A stretch of 64,000 nt of DNA, taken from positions 62,001 to 126,000 of the forward strand of contig JANPIX010000006.1 of assembly GCA_031425195.1 (NCBI GenBank), written 5' to 3'. This DNA comes from JANPIX01 sp031425195. GTDB taxonomy: Bacteria; Pseudomonadota; Alphaproteobacteria; Rhodobacterales; Rhodobacteraceae. The notes beneath the pieces are model-generated. The model worked only from the letters and a program-made list of their open reading frames with translations. It was not told where the DNA came from and did no database searches. Shown piece by piece: positions 32,139-39,892 of this stretch. The position numbers and the translations under genes are program-made. Each line of letters opens with the position of its first letter. Within the stretch, counting starts at the first letter, position 1.

Positions 32139-32801
32139 ATGGGCACGAGTATGATCAACAAAACCTCTTTTATTCTTTCTGTGGCAGGTGTGCTGGCTTT
32201 GACCGCCTGTGCGCCAAACCCGAATGCATATCCCAACGACCCGAACGCCCGTGCCCGTAATGGTGCCATTGCAGGCGCATTGGTCGGCGGCGTCCTTGGG
32301 GCGGAAAACAGCGAAAACGAATTGGCCGGCGGTATTGGCGGCGCGATCCTTGGCGGTGCCCTTGGTGGTGCCATCGGCAACCAGCTTGACCGGCAGGCGG
32401 CAGAACTGCGGTCTGTGAACAGTGCGTTCACCGTGACCAACATGGGTGACTATCTGGTCGTCAACATGCCGCAGGACGTGCTGTTCGCCACCGACAGCGC
32501 CCAGTTGCGGCCTGCCCTGCAACGCGATCTGCAGGCTGTCGCGGCCAACCTGAGAACCTATCCGAACAGCACGATCCAGGTGATCGGCCACACCGACAAC
32601 AGCGGTGCCGCCGCCTATAATCAGGATCTGTCGGAACGCCGTGCACAATCCGTGGCCGGTGTGCTGCAGGCGTCAGGTGTTCCTGCCGGGCGTGTTCAGG
32701 CCGTTGGCCGGGGCGAAACCCAGCCTGTCGCGTCGAACCTGAGCCCGGCGGGCCAGGCGCAGAACCGTCGGGTCGAGATCATCATCCGCCCGACGCGCTG
32801 A
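32139..32801 (+). CDS. OmpA-family lipoprotein with glycine-zipper region
   Basis: A 220-residue outer-membrane lipoprotein. A signal peptide ends in the lipobox LTAC (Cys near residue 24). A glycine-zipper stretch follows (NGAIAGALVGGVLG and GGIGGAILGGALGGAIG, ~40-85). The C-terminal OmpA-like peptidoglycan-binding domain contains DVLFATDSAQLRPAL, IQVIGHTDNSGAAAYNQ, LSERRAQSV and NRRVEIII. It probably ties the outer membrane to peptidoglycan. The start may be ATG 32139 or ATG 32151 (MINKTSFIL), the latter giving a compact lipoprotein signal. Confidence 0.9.
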   Translation: MGTSMINKTSFILSVAGVLALTACAPNPNAYPNDPNARARNGAIAGALVGGVLGAENSENELAGGIGGAILGGALGGAIGNQLDRQAAELRSVNSAFTVTNMGDYLVVNMPQDVLFATDSAQLRPALQRDLQAVAANLRTYPNSTIQVIGHTDNSGAAAYNQDLSERRAQSVAGVLQASGVPAGRVQAVGRGETQPVASNLSPAGQAQNRRVEIIIRPTR

Positions 32802-32821
32802 GACACCGAACAGTATCAAGG

Positions 32822-32848
32822 AAGGGCAGGTCTTTGACCTGCCCTTTT
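32822..32848 (+). terminator. Rho-independent terminator after the OmpA lipoprotein gene
   Basis: An 11-bp perfect stem (32822-32832 with 32836-32846), TTT loop and T-run. Confidence 0.92.
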
Positions 32849-32889
32849 GCGTTGCCGGGGTTTGACACGTACCAGACGCAGCCGGCATG

Positions 32890-32912
32890 AAAAAACCCGG
32901 CGCAGGGCCGAG
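32890..32912 (-). terminator. Rho-independent terminator of the atp operon
   Basis: On the - strand CTCGGC (32912-32907) pairs with GCCGGG (32901-32896, one G-T pair), a 5-base loop between, followed by six T (32895-32890). It lies 25 bp after the atpF stop. Confidence 0.85.
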
Positions 32913-32936
32913 TTCGATCATCGTGATGGCAGTTGA

Positions 32937-33491
32937 TCAGTGAAGTTTTGCGCCGACCTGCACGATGGCATCGTCAATGGAGGCGGAGGCCGCTTCGGCA
33001 GTCATCTGCCGCTTGAGCAGGTCCGAGGCCGTGGCGATCGCCACGGTGATTGCGCGTTCGCGGACTTCGCGGACGGCGGAAGCCTCGGCCGAAGCGATAC
33101 GGTCGGTGGCGGCGGCAAGGCGGCGGGCGATGGTGACCTTGAGATCAGCCTTGGCCTGTTCAGCGGCGGCAAGCGCCTCTTCCTTGGCGGTGGCGATGAT
33201 GCGGGCGGATTGTTCCTGCACTTCGCGGCTTTTGCGATCATAGGACGCCAGCAGTTCTTTCGCCTCGTCACGCAGGGCACGCGCCTCGGCAAGTTCGGCC
33301 TTGATCGTGACGGCCCGCCTGTCGAGCATGCCGAGCAGGCGGGCGGGCACCTTGTAGTAAACGAGGATGCCGACGAACAGCAGGAACGACACCGTGACGA
33401 TGAAGTTCGTGTTGGAGAGCGAAAAGAACGCGCCAGTCGCGGCAGAGGCCGGTGTGGCCAGAACGGCGGTTGCGAGGATCAGCTTTTTCAT
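32937..33491 (-). CDS. atpF: ATP synthase F0 subunit b
   Basis: A 184-residue peripheral-stalk subunit. A hydrophobic N-terminus that looks like a signal peptide (MKKLILATAVLATPASA) precedes the membrane helix (FIVTVSFLLFVGILVYY, ~30-46) and the conserved VPARLLGMLDRRA. A long charged alpha-helical coiled coil runs to the C-terminus. It is the last gene of the operon and starts 4 bp after the b' stop. Confidence 0.94.
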   Translation of the reverse strand: MKKLILATAVLATPASAATGAFFSLSNTNFIVTVSFLLFVGILVYYKVPARLLGMLDRRAVTIKAELAEARALRDEAKELLASYDRKSREVQEQSARIIATAKEEALAAAEQAKADLKVTIARRLAAATDRIASAEASAVREVRERAITVAIATASDLLKRQMTAEAASASIDDAIVQVGAKLH

Positions 33492-33495
33492 CGGG

Positions 33496-34029
33496 CTATT
33501 CCTTCAACCGGGCAGTTACTGCCGCCGAGACTGTTTTCGCATCAACCGAGCCGCCAAGGGCCTGCACGATTTCGCGGGCGGTGTCCTTGGCCACTTCGGC
33601 GACGCTTTCGAGGGCACCGGCACGAATGACGGCGATGGATTTTTCCGATTCAACGGTGCGCGCTTCGATGTCGGCATCGGCCTTGGCTGTGGCCACGTCC
33701 AGATCACGCTGGATGGCGGCCTTGGCGTCGGCGACGATCTTGTTGGCGTCGGCGCGGGCGGCGGCCAGCGCGTCGTTATACGCTTTTTCGGCGGCCACGG
33801 CCTTTTGTTTCAGTTCTTCAGCAGCGGAGAGATCATTGGTGATGGTGCCCGACCGTTCCGCCAGCACCGCACCGATGCGCGGAAGGGCGATGCGTGACAG
33901 CACCAGATACAGAACGACCAGCGTCACCGCCAGCCAGAACACCTGGTTTGGCCATGTTGAAAAGTCGAGCTGCGGCATGCCGACCGCTTCTCCGCCGTGC
34001 CCGGCTGCCTCTGTGGCTTCTGTCGCCAT
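33496..34029 (-). CDS. atpF': ATP synthase F0 subunit b' (second b-type subunit)
   Basis: A 177-residue diverged b subunit, which pairs with b as a heterodimer in phototrophs and alphaproteobacteria. A short acidic-neutral head (MATEATEAAGHGG) is followed by MPQLDFSTWPNQVFWLAVTLVVLYLVL, the b'-type membrane helix, then SRIALPRIGAVLAERSGTI and a long coiled coil. It lies between atpE and atpF. Confidence 0.93.
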   Translation of the reverse strand: MATEATEAAGHGGEAVGMPQLDFSTWPNQVFWLAVTLVVLYLVLSRIALPRIGAVLAERSGTITNDLSAAEELKQKAVAAEKAYNDALAAARADANKIVADAKAAIQRDLDVATAKADADIEARTVESEKSIAVIRAGALESVAEVAKDTAREIVQALGGSVDAKTVSAAVTARLKE

Positions 34030-34100
34030 GTCCGTCTCCTCGTCACTTGAAAATGGGCCGGCGCGCCTTGACGCCCGGCCCGCGGATCAAACGCGAATGA

Positions 34101-34337
34101 TCAGACTGCAAACATCAACAGCAGAGCGATCAGGAACGAGAAGATGCCCAGTGCTTCGGCAAACGCGATGCCGACGAACAGGTTTGCAAGCTGCCCCGGT
34201 GCTGCCGACGGGTTCCGCAGGGCACCCGCAAGGAAGTTGCCGGCAATGTGGCCCACGCCGATGCCAGCGCCGCCCAGACCCATCGTTGCCAGACCGGCAC
34301 CGATGAACTTGCCCATTTCTGCGATATCGCCTTCCAT
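34101..34337 (-). CDS. atpE: ATP synthase F0 subunit c
   Basis: A 78-residue hairpin proteolipid that forms the proton-driven rotor ring. Two membrane helices flank the polar loop RNPSAAPGQ, and the proton-carrying carboxylate is Glu61 in AFAEALGIF. The helix 1 glycine motif (LGGAGIGVG) is present. It uses glutamate rather than aspartate, as is usual in alphaproteobacteria. Confidence 0.96.
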   Translation of the reverse strand: MEGDIAEMGKFIGAGLATMGLGGAGIGVGHIAGNFLAGALRNPSAAPGQLANLFVGIAFAEALGIFSFLIALLLMFAV

Positions 34338-34387
34338 AGTCTTCTCCTTTGGAATGTTCGAATGATTGTTGTTGTTTCGGGGTCCGA

Positions 34388-35140
34388 CTAGTGGTGCGCG
34401 CCGCCCACGGCGTCACGCAGGTAAACACAGGTCAGGATGGTAAAGACGTAAGCTTGCACGGCCGCCACGAGCAGTTCGAGCCCGTAGATCGCCGTGACGC
34501 CGCCGATGACGACCGGCGAGACGACGGCCAGCGAGGCAAAGCCCGCGATCACCTTGATCACCGCGTGACCGGCCATCAGGTTGCCGGCAAGTCGGATCGA
34601 ATGCGACACGGGGCGGACGAAGTAGGAAATCACCTCGATCAGCGCCAGAACCGGGCGGATCAGGAGCGGCGCGGACGATACCCAGAACATGCCGAGGAAA
34701 CCAATACCGTTCTTGACGAAGCCAAGGATCGTCACGCCAAGGAACACGATCAGGGCCAGCACCACCGTCACGGCGACGTGGCTTGTCGTGGTAAAGCTCA
34801 TCGGGATGAGGCCGAGCATGTTGGAAAACAGGATGAACAGGAACAGCGTCATGATGTAGGGGAAATACTTGACCCCGTCATGGCCGGTCACGTCTTCGAC
34901 CATCTTGTAGATGAAGCCGTAGATCATTTCGGCGACGGACTGGCTGCGCGATGGGATGATGGCGCGGCGGCGCGTGCCCAGCACCATGACGGCGATGATG
35001 GCAAGCAGGGCCACGCCCATCCAGATGGTCTGGTTGGTGATGGTGTACCAGTGGATTTCGGTCCCGCCGAAGAATGGCTTGATCACGAACTGATCCATCG
35101 GATGGATCTGGAAACCGGTCCCTTCAGCTTCACCCGCCAT
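34388..35140 (-). CDS. atpB: ATP synthase F0 subunit a
   Basis: A 250-residue membrane subunit forming the proton half-channels. FQIHPMDQFVIKPFFGG is the N-terminus of the alphaproteobacterial type. PYIMTLFLFILFSNMLGLIPMSFT and the essential arginine helix SHSIRLAGNLMAGHAVI (the R in IRLAGN) are clear. ATG 35140 is preceded by AAAGGAT and overlaps the end of atpI by 11 bp. Confidence 0.95.
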   Translation of the reverse strand: MAGEAEGTGFQIHPMDQFVIKPFFGGTEIHWYTITNQTIWMGVALLAIIAVMVLGTRRRAIIPSRSQSVAEMIYGFIYKMVEDVTGHDGVKYFPYIMTLFLFILFSNMLGLIPMSFTTTSHVAVTVVLALIVFLGVTILGFVKNGIGFLGMFWVSSAPLLIRPVLALIEVISYFVRPVSHSIRLAGNLMAGHAVIKVIAGFASLAVVSPVVIGGVTAIYGLELLVAAVQAYVFTILTCVYLRDAVGGAHH

Positions 35141-35474
35141 GCGTATCATCCTTTGTCTTGTCGGGTTCCCCCGAAACGCTCTTGTCGTTCAGTTCGCGCG
35201 CTGTGCCCATCATGGTCCGCACGCCGCCCGCAAACCCGAGCAGAGAAAAGATGATCAGGAAGATGGGGATCGTGCCGAACACATAGTCCAGCCCGTATCC
35301 GATCGACAGGCCCAGAAGCATTCCGGATACCAGTTCGATCACCATCCGCCAGGCCACCTCGCCCTGCGAAAATGCCTTGCCTGTGCCAGTTGTGGTTGGT
35401 TCCGGCTTTGCCTTCACCTTCGCCAGACGCGCTTCCAGCGCGCGAAGGCGAGAGGGGTCGGGATCTTCTGCCAT
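35130..35474 (-). CDS. atpI: ATP synthase accessory protein AtpI
   Basis: About 114 residues with two membrane helices (~48-70 and ~76-95) around GLDYVFGTIPIFLIIFSLLGFAGG, the AtpI/AtpZ family signature. It assists c-ring assembly or Mg2+ handling and is not part of the final enzyme. ATG 35474 follows GGAAG; an in-frame GTG at 35483 is too close to that sequence. It is the first gene of the F0 operon. The F1 genes are not in this window, the usual split arrangement of alphaproteobacteria. Confidence 0.88.
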   Translation of the reverse strand: MAEDPDPSRLRALEARLAKVKAKPEPTTTGTGKAFSQGEVAWRMVIELVSGMLLGLSIGYGLDYVFGTIPIFLIIFSLLGFAGGVRTMMGTARELNDKSVSGEPDKTKDDTHGG

Positions 35475-35501
35475 CACATCCACATCTTCCCAGTTGCGCG
35501 G

Positions 35502-35530
35502 AACCTAGTGACAGGGGGGTGCGCTGTCAA
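35502..35530 (-). promoter_or_regulatory. Sigma-70-type promoter of the atp operon
   Basis: On the - strand a perfect TTGACA -35 box (35530-35525), 17-bp spacer and TAGGTT (35507-35502) as -10, 28 bp upstream of atpI. Confidence 0.6.
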
Positions 35531-35653
35531 GCAGACAAGGCCGCGGCCAAGATAAGCTCAAGACATTGAAACGGTTGAGATTTAATCGGGCCTAACGCGC
35601 GCGCCTGCGTGGCATCGGGAGCGGCCCGTGCAGGCAGGCCCGACTTTGCATAT

Positions 35654-35669
35654 TCAACCAGATGGTTGA
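35654..35669. promoter_or_regulatory. Palindromic operator overlapping the arsR start codon
   Basis: TCAACCAGATGGTTGA is a perfect inverted repeat with 7-base arms and a GA spacer; the ATG start codon of the regulator lies inside it. ArsR proteins of this subgroup usually repress their own gene, so binding here would block initiation directly. Confidence 0.65.
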
Positions 35670-36039
35670 CCAATTCAGGTGGCGCGGCAATGCTGCTGCG
35701 ATGGACAATCCGCTCGACACCGTTTTTGCCGCCTTGGCCGACCCGACACGCCGCGCCATTCTGGCGATGCTGCTGGAGGATGACATGGCCGTCACCGACG
35801 TGGCCGAACCGTTTGCCATGTCGCTGGCCGCGATTTCAAAGCACCTGACCGTGCTGTCGGAGGCCGGGCTGATCACGCGGGAACGGCGGGGGCGGGTGAT
35901 CTGGTGCAAACTGGAGCCGGACGCCCTGCGCGACGCGTCGGTCTGGATGCAGGGATTTGGTCAGTATGCGCCGCTTGACCTTGACGGGCTGGAGCGTTTC
36001 CTGGAACACGAGTTATCAGACGGCGATCTGGAAGATTGA
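35662..36039 (+). CDS. ArsR-family (metalloregulator-type) HTH transcriptional regulator
   Basis: A 125-residue winged helix-turn-helix protein. LDTVFAALADPTRRAILAMLLEDDMAVTDVAEPFAMSLAAISKHLTVLSEAGLITRERRGR is the ArsR/SmtB DNA-binding core. No cysteine pair for metal binding is present, so it belongs to the non-metal subgroup often paired with an SRPBCC-domain (AHSA1) gene, which is not next to it here. ATG 35662 is preferred, although it lies inside the operator; the next in-frame ATG is 35701. Confidence 0.85.
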   Translation: MVDQFRWRGNAAAMDNPLDTVFAALADPTRRAILAMLLEDDMAVTDVAEPFAMSLAAISKHLTVLSEAGLITRERRGRVIWCKLEPDALRDASVWMQGFGQYAPLDLDGLERFLEHELSDGDLED

Positions 36040-36154
36040 CCACGGCCCGGAAACTTGCCACGCAATCACCTTTTTCAATTCCCGCGTGTGCCGCAATTTC
36101 GCCGCGAGGGGCCGTAACTTTCAGGAAAACAACCCTGACGAGGAGGTGACTGCG

Positions 36155-36310
36155 ATGCGTTTCCTGAAAGCACTGTTCAACATCGGCAAGTCGGCGCACG
36201 GTGATCAGGATTCCTTCTCGGTGGCCCTGAACCGCCTTGCGCGCGTCCAACCGACGCGCATCGGTCAGACTGCGGTGTTCACGGCGCGTCCCCGATCCCG
36301 GGCAGCCTGA
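36155..36310 (+). CDS. Small hypothetical protein (51 aa) with a consensus Shine-Dalgarno
   Basis: A 51-residue basic peptide beginning MRFLKALFNIGKSAHG and ending in ARPRSRAA. I do not recognise a family. The start is preceded by AGGAGGTGA (36141-36149) with 5 bases to the ATG, a full match to the anti-Shine-Dalgarno, much stronger than most sites in this window. It lies 115 bp after the ArsR gene on the same strand and overlaps the end of the convergent mipZ by 32 bp. Coding is likely from the start site; the amino-acid sequence alone gives little support. Confidence 0.5.
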   Translation: MRFLKALFNIGKSAHGDQDSFSVALNRLARVQPTRIGQTAVFTARPRSRAA

Positions 36311-37088
36311 GCTCGCGCAAGAGATCGCGCACTTCCTGACGGGCCGCGATGTTAGACAGGTTCAACTGGCCTTCGCCGACATCGCGCAAATCAAGCAGCG
36401 TCAGGCCGCGTGGAAACAGTTCGCGAAAGATCACGCGCTCAGAAAACCCCGCTGCCACGCGAAAGCCGATGCGGCGGGACAATTCTTCAAGGGCGGAACC
36501 TACCTTTTTCTTGTTATGCATCGCCTGCGTGCCCAGCCGGTTGCGGACCACGATCCAATCGATGGGGCGCAGCCCGGCTTCGGCGCGGGACTGGCGGGCG
36601 GCCCAGACCATTTCGGAATAGATCGACGGGCCGGTGACCCGGTGGGTTTCCGGATCGACGCGGCCAAGAAGATCAAAGTCGATGAAACTGTCGTTCAAGG
36701 GCGTGATGAGCGTATCTGCAAGGCGGTGCGCCATCTGGCTGAGGCGCGTATGGCTGCCGGGGCAGTCGATCACGATGAAATCGCTGGCAGGTTCCAGCGC
36801 AGTCAGGGCCGCTGACAGGCGCAAATCGTGGATGTTCTGGCCTTCGGCCACGTCGCTGGCCGCAATGTCGGGCAGATCGTGATAGTCCGGCGTGGGCAGC
36901 GTCAGACCGGATTTCGTGAACCAGTTCAGGCGGTTTTCGATGTAGCGACCGAAACTTTTCTGACGCAGGTCAAGGTCGATGGCGCCGACCCGTTTGCCCA
37001 GACGCACAAGGGCCGTGGCAACGTGCATGCAGGTTGTGGATTTTCCCGAACCGCCCTTTTCGTTTCCCACAACGATGATATGCGCCAA
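36279..37088 (-). CDS. mipZ: MipZ-type division-plane positioning ATPase
   Basis: A 269-residue ParA/MinD-superfamily ATPase that sets the FtsZ ring position in alphaproteobacteria by forming a gradient from the poles. The deviant Walker A is NEKGGSGKST, followed by GAIDLDLRQKSFGRYIENR, FIVIDCPGSHTRLSQMAH, DSFIDFDLLGRVDPET, and RVIFRELFPRGLTLLDL near the C-terminus, all matching MipZ rather than ParA. It starts with TTG at 37088; AAGGAT lies 6-11 bases upstream and no ATG is in frame upstream, so the rare start appears real. Confidence 0.92.
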   Translation of the reverse strand: MAHIIVVGNEKGGSGKSTTCMHVATALVRLGKRVGAIDLDLRQKSFGRYIENRLNWFTKSGLTLPTPDYHDLPDIAASDVAEGQNIHDLRLSAALTALEPASDFIVIDCPGSHTRLSQMAHRLADTLITPLNDSFIDFDLLGRVDPETHRVTGPSIYSEMVWAARQSRAEAGLRPIDWIVVRNRLGTQAMHNKKKVGSALEELSRRIGFRVAAGFSERVIFRELFPRGLTLLDLRDVGEGQLNLSNIAARQEVRDLLRELRLPGIGDAP

Positions 37089-37189
37089 GATTGATCCTTT
37101 GACAGCGGCTTGCCCGTGCTCTTATCGCGGGGCTGTCAGAGTTTGCAAGGCGGGGTCGGCGGTTTGTCCGGGGACGCGGCATTTCGGGC

Positions 37190-37225
37190 ATCACCGCGAC
37201 GCCGTTTGGCTGGCATCGCGGTGAT
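37190..37225. terminator. Inverted repeat after the DUF892 gene
   Basis: ATCACCGCGA (37190-37199) pairs exactly with TCGCGGTGAT (37216-37225) with a 16-base loop. It lies between the DUF892 stop and mipZ. No T-run follows on either strand, so it may act as an RNA stabiliser or a weak terminator. Confidence 0.5.
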
Positions 37226-37235
37226 CCTGTGTGGG

Positions 37236-37751
37236 TCAGACGTCGGCGCGGACGCCCGAGGCGGTTCGCGACATGAATTTTTCCGTGACCATCGGCAGGC
37301 TTTCGTAGATGCGGGTCGCCATCCGCTGTTCTTCCGCAAGACTTTGCTCCAGCAGCGGAATCGCGAATGCCGCATTTTCGTGCCGCGCCATGGTGATGAG
37401 CGCGGTATAGGCCGCAATTTCGAAATGTTCGAACATATAGTCGGCCATGGCGTTTTTCAGCACTTCGTCGGATGCCACGGAATGCATCATGGCGGCCATC
37501 GAGCCCATGGCCGACAGCATGGTGTCCTTGATCGAGGACGCGCTTTCATCAAGGCTTGCGAAGATCTGGGCCAGCCGTTCGATCTGCACTTCGGTTTCCT
37601 GAATGTGCTGTTGCAGCAGGGCCTTCATCTCGGGGTAGTTTTCCAGCCGTTTCATCTGCGGGCGCATTACGGACAGCGCCTCGTTTTCCATCGCGTGGGC
37701 ATTGCGCAGTCCGGTTACGAAAATGTCGCGGGTGTCGTCGGTGTTATCCAT
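37236..37751 (-). CDS. DUF892 (YciE/YciF-like) ferritin-like protein
   Basis: A 171-residue all-helical protein. DIFVTGLRNAHAMENEALSVM, HIQETEVQIERLAQIF, DYMFEHFEIAAYTALITMA and LLEQSLAEEQRMATRI give the four helices of the ferritin-like DUF892 fold with the metal-ligand glutamates and histidines in the usual places (E, ExxH-like pairs). It is a stress-associated family with an unproven role in oxidative or osmotic stress. Confidence 0.88.
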   Translation of the reverse strand: MDNTDDTRDIFVTGLRNAHAMENEALSVMRPQMKRLENYPEMKALLQQHIQETEVQIERLAQIFASLDESASSIKDTMLSAMGSMAAMMHSVASDEVLKNAMADYMFEHFEIAAYTALITMARHENAAFAIPLLEQSLAEEQRMATRIYESLPMVTEKFMSRTASGVRADV

Positions 37752-37824
37752 GGCGTCCTCGGGCGTTTGGGGAATGTTGCCCGATCAACCGGGGTATGCG
37801 CCGATTGTTCCGAAACCAATGAAA

Positions 37825-37856
37825 AAGGCGCACCGCCGGAACGGTGCGCCTTTTGA
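37825..37856 (-). terminator. Strong terminator closing the ffh-rpmE run
   Basis: An 11-bp perfect stem (37852-37842 with 37835-37825) with a 6-base loop and, on the - strand, a T-run at the 3' end (37826-37822). A T-run on the + side (37851-37854) also allows use from the other direction. It lies 33 bp after the rpmE stop. Confidence 0.9.
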
Positions 37857-37888
37857 CTTTGCAGAACTGGACGATCCGTGTTGGCGGA

Positions 37889-38110
37889 TCAGAAGCCCAG
37901 ACCGGCGTATTTGTTCTTGAACTTGGACACGCGGCCGCCGGTGTCCATCAGTTTGGCGTTGCCACCCGTCCAGGCAGGGTGCGCCAGCGGGTCGATGTCG
38001 AGCGCCATTTGGTCGCCCGCCTTGCCCCAGGTCGTTTTTGTCTGGAACACGGTACCGTCCGTCATCTTGACGTCGATCAGGTGATATTCGGGATGAATGT
38101 CTTTTCTCAT
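37889..38110 (-). CDS. rpmE: 50S ribosomal protein L31
   Basis: 73 residues (MRKDIHPEYHLIDVKMTDG ... GRVSKFKNKYAGLGF). The zinc-binding cysteines of classic L31 are absent, so this is the Cys-minus form, which is usual in many alphaproteobacteria. The ATG at 38110 follows AGGAGCAGGAAG. It is the last gene of the operon before the terminator, 11 bp after rplS. Confidence 0.94.
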   Translation of the reverse strand: MRKDIHPEYHLIDVKMTDGTVFQTKTTWGKAGDQMALDIDPLAHPAWTGGNAKLMDTGGRVSKFKNKYAGLGF

Positions 38111-38121
38111 CTTCCTGCTCC

Positions 38122-38499
38122 TTACTCGGCGTCTTTGGCTTTGTAGTTGGTTTCTTCCACGATGCGGGCCGATTTGCCGCGACGATCGCGCAGATAATAC
38201 AGTTTCGCCCGACGCACACGGCCGCGACGCACCACTTCGATGCTGTCGATGTTGGTCGAATAGAGCGGGAACACACGTTCCACGCCTTCGCCAAAGCTGA
38301 TCTTGCGCACGGTGAAGCTTGCCGAAATGGTCGCCCCGCCCTTGCGGCCGATCACGACGCCTTCGTAAGCCTGAACGCGCGAACGGGTGCCTTCGGTCAC
38401 TTTGTAACCGACGCGGACGGTATCGCCGGCCTTGAAGTCCGGGATCGTCTTGTTCAGCGAAGCAATCTGCTCCGCCTCGATCTGTGCGATAAGGTTCAT
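38122..38499 (-). CDS. rplS: 50S ribosomal protein L19
   Basis: 125 residues. FKAGDTVRVGYKVTEGTRSRVQAYEGVVIGRKG, SFTVRKISFGEGVERVFPLYS and VRRGRVRRAKLYYLRDRRGKSARI are L19 hallmarks. It sits at the 30S-50S interface in the mature ribosome. It lies downstream of trmD, the classic order. Confidence 0.96.
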   Translation of the reverse strand: MNLIAQIEAEQIASLNKTIPDFKAGDTVRVGYKVTEGTRSRVQAYEGVVIGRKGGATISASFTVRKISFGEGVERVFPLYSTNIDSIEVVRRGRVRRAKLYYLRDRRGKSARIVEETNYKAKDAE

Positions 38500-38546
38500 C
38501 GCAATTCCTTTCGTTGCTTGGGGTATTCCCCAAAGGTGGTGCCGCC

Positions 38547-39389
38547 CTATTGCTCTGCGTCTTCATCCGGGTCCCTACCGTGCGCCGCACAGTAAGCCCG
38601 CCAGAGATCAGGCCTGCGTTCTTTCGTCAGCCTTTCGGCCATGGTCCGCCGCCAGGTGGCGATGTTCGCGTGATGGCCAGATTGAAGAATGTCCGGTATC
38701 GCGCGGCCTTGCCAGTCGGTGGGCCGGGTGTATTGCGGAAACTCAAGCAGACCGCCCGAAAAGGATTCCTCTTCGGTGGATGCCTGATTCCCGATGACGC
38801 GGGGTATAAGTCGCACTGTCGCATCAATCAAGGCTTGTGCTGCAATCTCTCCTCCCGTCAGGACAAAGTCGCCAAGGCTGACTTCCTGAACGGCATAGTG
38901 GTCGATCACGCGCTGATCCACACCTTCGAAGCGGCCGCACAGGAGGGTGATGCCATCGGCCTGCGCCCATGTCTGCGCCATGGATTGGGTGAAGGGCGTG
39001 CCGCGCGGCGAAAGATAGACGACAGGCCAGCGGGTGCGTTCGGGCGGAGTGCCGATGGCGGCCTGATCAAGGGCCGCGGCCACGACATCGGCGCGCAGAA
39101 CCATGCCGGCCCCACCGCCTGCGGGGCTGTCATCGACATTGCGGTGCCGTCCGTCGCCGAAGGTGCGCAGGTCAATGGTGTCGAGCGACCAAAGCCCCGT
39201 ATCCAGTGCCTTGCCTGTCAACGACAGGCCAAGGGTGCCGGGAAACGCCTCGGGGAACAGCGTGATGATGCGGGCGCGCCAGGCGCCCTTGACCGCCTGC
39301 GGGGCCATGAGGTCACGCGGAATGGCAGAGGCGCTCGCCTGCAGGCGGCCGTGCGATTTCAGGGCGCGGGGCGGCGGGGCGTCGATCAC
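38547..39389 (-). CDS. trmD: tRNA (guanine-37-N1)-methyltransferase
   Basis: 280 residues. The SPOUT-fold knot is seen in DDSPAGGGAGMVLRADVV, VVYLSPRGTPFTQ, LLCGRFEGVDQRVIDHY and VSLGDFVLTGGE. It methylates G37 next to the anticodon to prevent frameshifting. The GTG start overlaps the rimM stop (GTGA). The first ~30 residues before ARIITLFPEAFPG extend beyond E. coli TrmD; ATG 39308 is a shorter alternative. Confidence 0.94.
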   Translation of the reverse strand: MIDAPPPRALKSHGRLQASASAIPRDLMAPQAVKGAWRARIITLFPEAFPGTLGLSLTGKALDTGLWSLDTIDLRTFGDGRHRNVDDSPAGGGAGMVLRADVVAAALDQAAIGTPPERTRWPVVYLSPRGTPFTQSMAQTWAQADGITLLCGRFEGVDQRVIDHYAVQEVSLGDFVLTGGEIAAQALIDATVRLIPRVIGNQASTEEESFSGGLLEFPQYTRPTDWQGRAIPDILQSGHHANIATWRRTMAERLTKERRPDLWRAYCAAHGRDPDEDAEQ

Positions 39390-39892
39390 TCCGCATCCTC
39401 GGGCGGGTCGGCAATGATGAGGCGTGCCGCAAGATCGACCATGGGAACTGCGGCCTTGGTAAAGGGCAAAAGCAGCGAGGTTTTCATCCCCGGCCCCGAC
39501 ACCTCGAGCAGATCACCTGCGCCATGGTTGTGCACCGCCTGCACTGTGCCGATCAGCGCGCCGCCGGGGTCGTTCACGGTCAGGCCGATCAGATCGGCGT
39601 GGTAGAATTCATCGTCGGGCAGGCTGGGAAGCTTGTGCCGGTCGGCATAAAGGCTGGTGCCGCGTAGGGCATCGGCCTGATCCTTGGTCGCGATCCCAGA
39701 CAGGCGCGCGCCAAGACCGCCGGATACCGCCTTGGTCAGCTTGACGGTGAACGAACGGCTGCCGTCTTCGGTATAAAGCGGGCCATAAGAGGCGATGGCG
39801 GCAGGGTCGGCGCAGAATGACTTCAGCCGCACCTCGCCCTGGACGCCGAACGAACCGGCGATGGCCCCTACGATGATCCTGTCCGTCGTCAT
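39386..39892 (-). CDS. rimM: 16S rRNA processing/ribosome maturation factor RimM
   Basis: 168 residues. The N-terminal barrel (IIVGAIAGSFGVQGEVRLKSF) and the PRC barrel (DEFYHADLIGLTVNDPGGALIGTVQAVHNHGAGDLLEV, TSLLLPFTKAAVPMVDL) are typical. It assists 30S head assembly. ATG 39892 overlaps the stop of the small upstream orf by 4 bp. Confidence 0.93.
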   Translation of the reverse strand: MTTDRIIVGAIAGSFGVQGEVRLKSFCADPAAIASYGPLYTEDGSRSFTVKLTKAVSGGLGARLSGIATKDQADALRGTSLYADRHKLPSLPDDEFYHADLIGLTVNDPGGALIGTVQAVHNHGAGDLLEVSGPGMKTSLLLPFTKAAVPMVDLAARLIIADPPEDAE

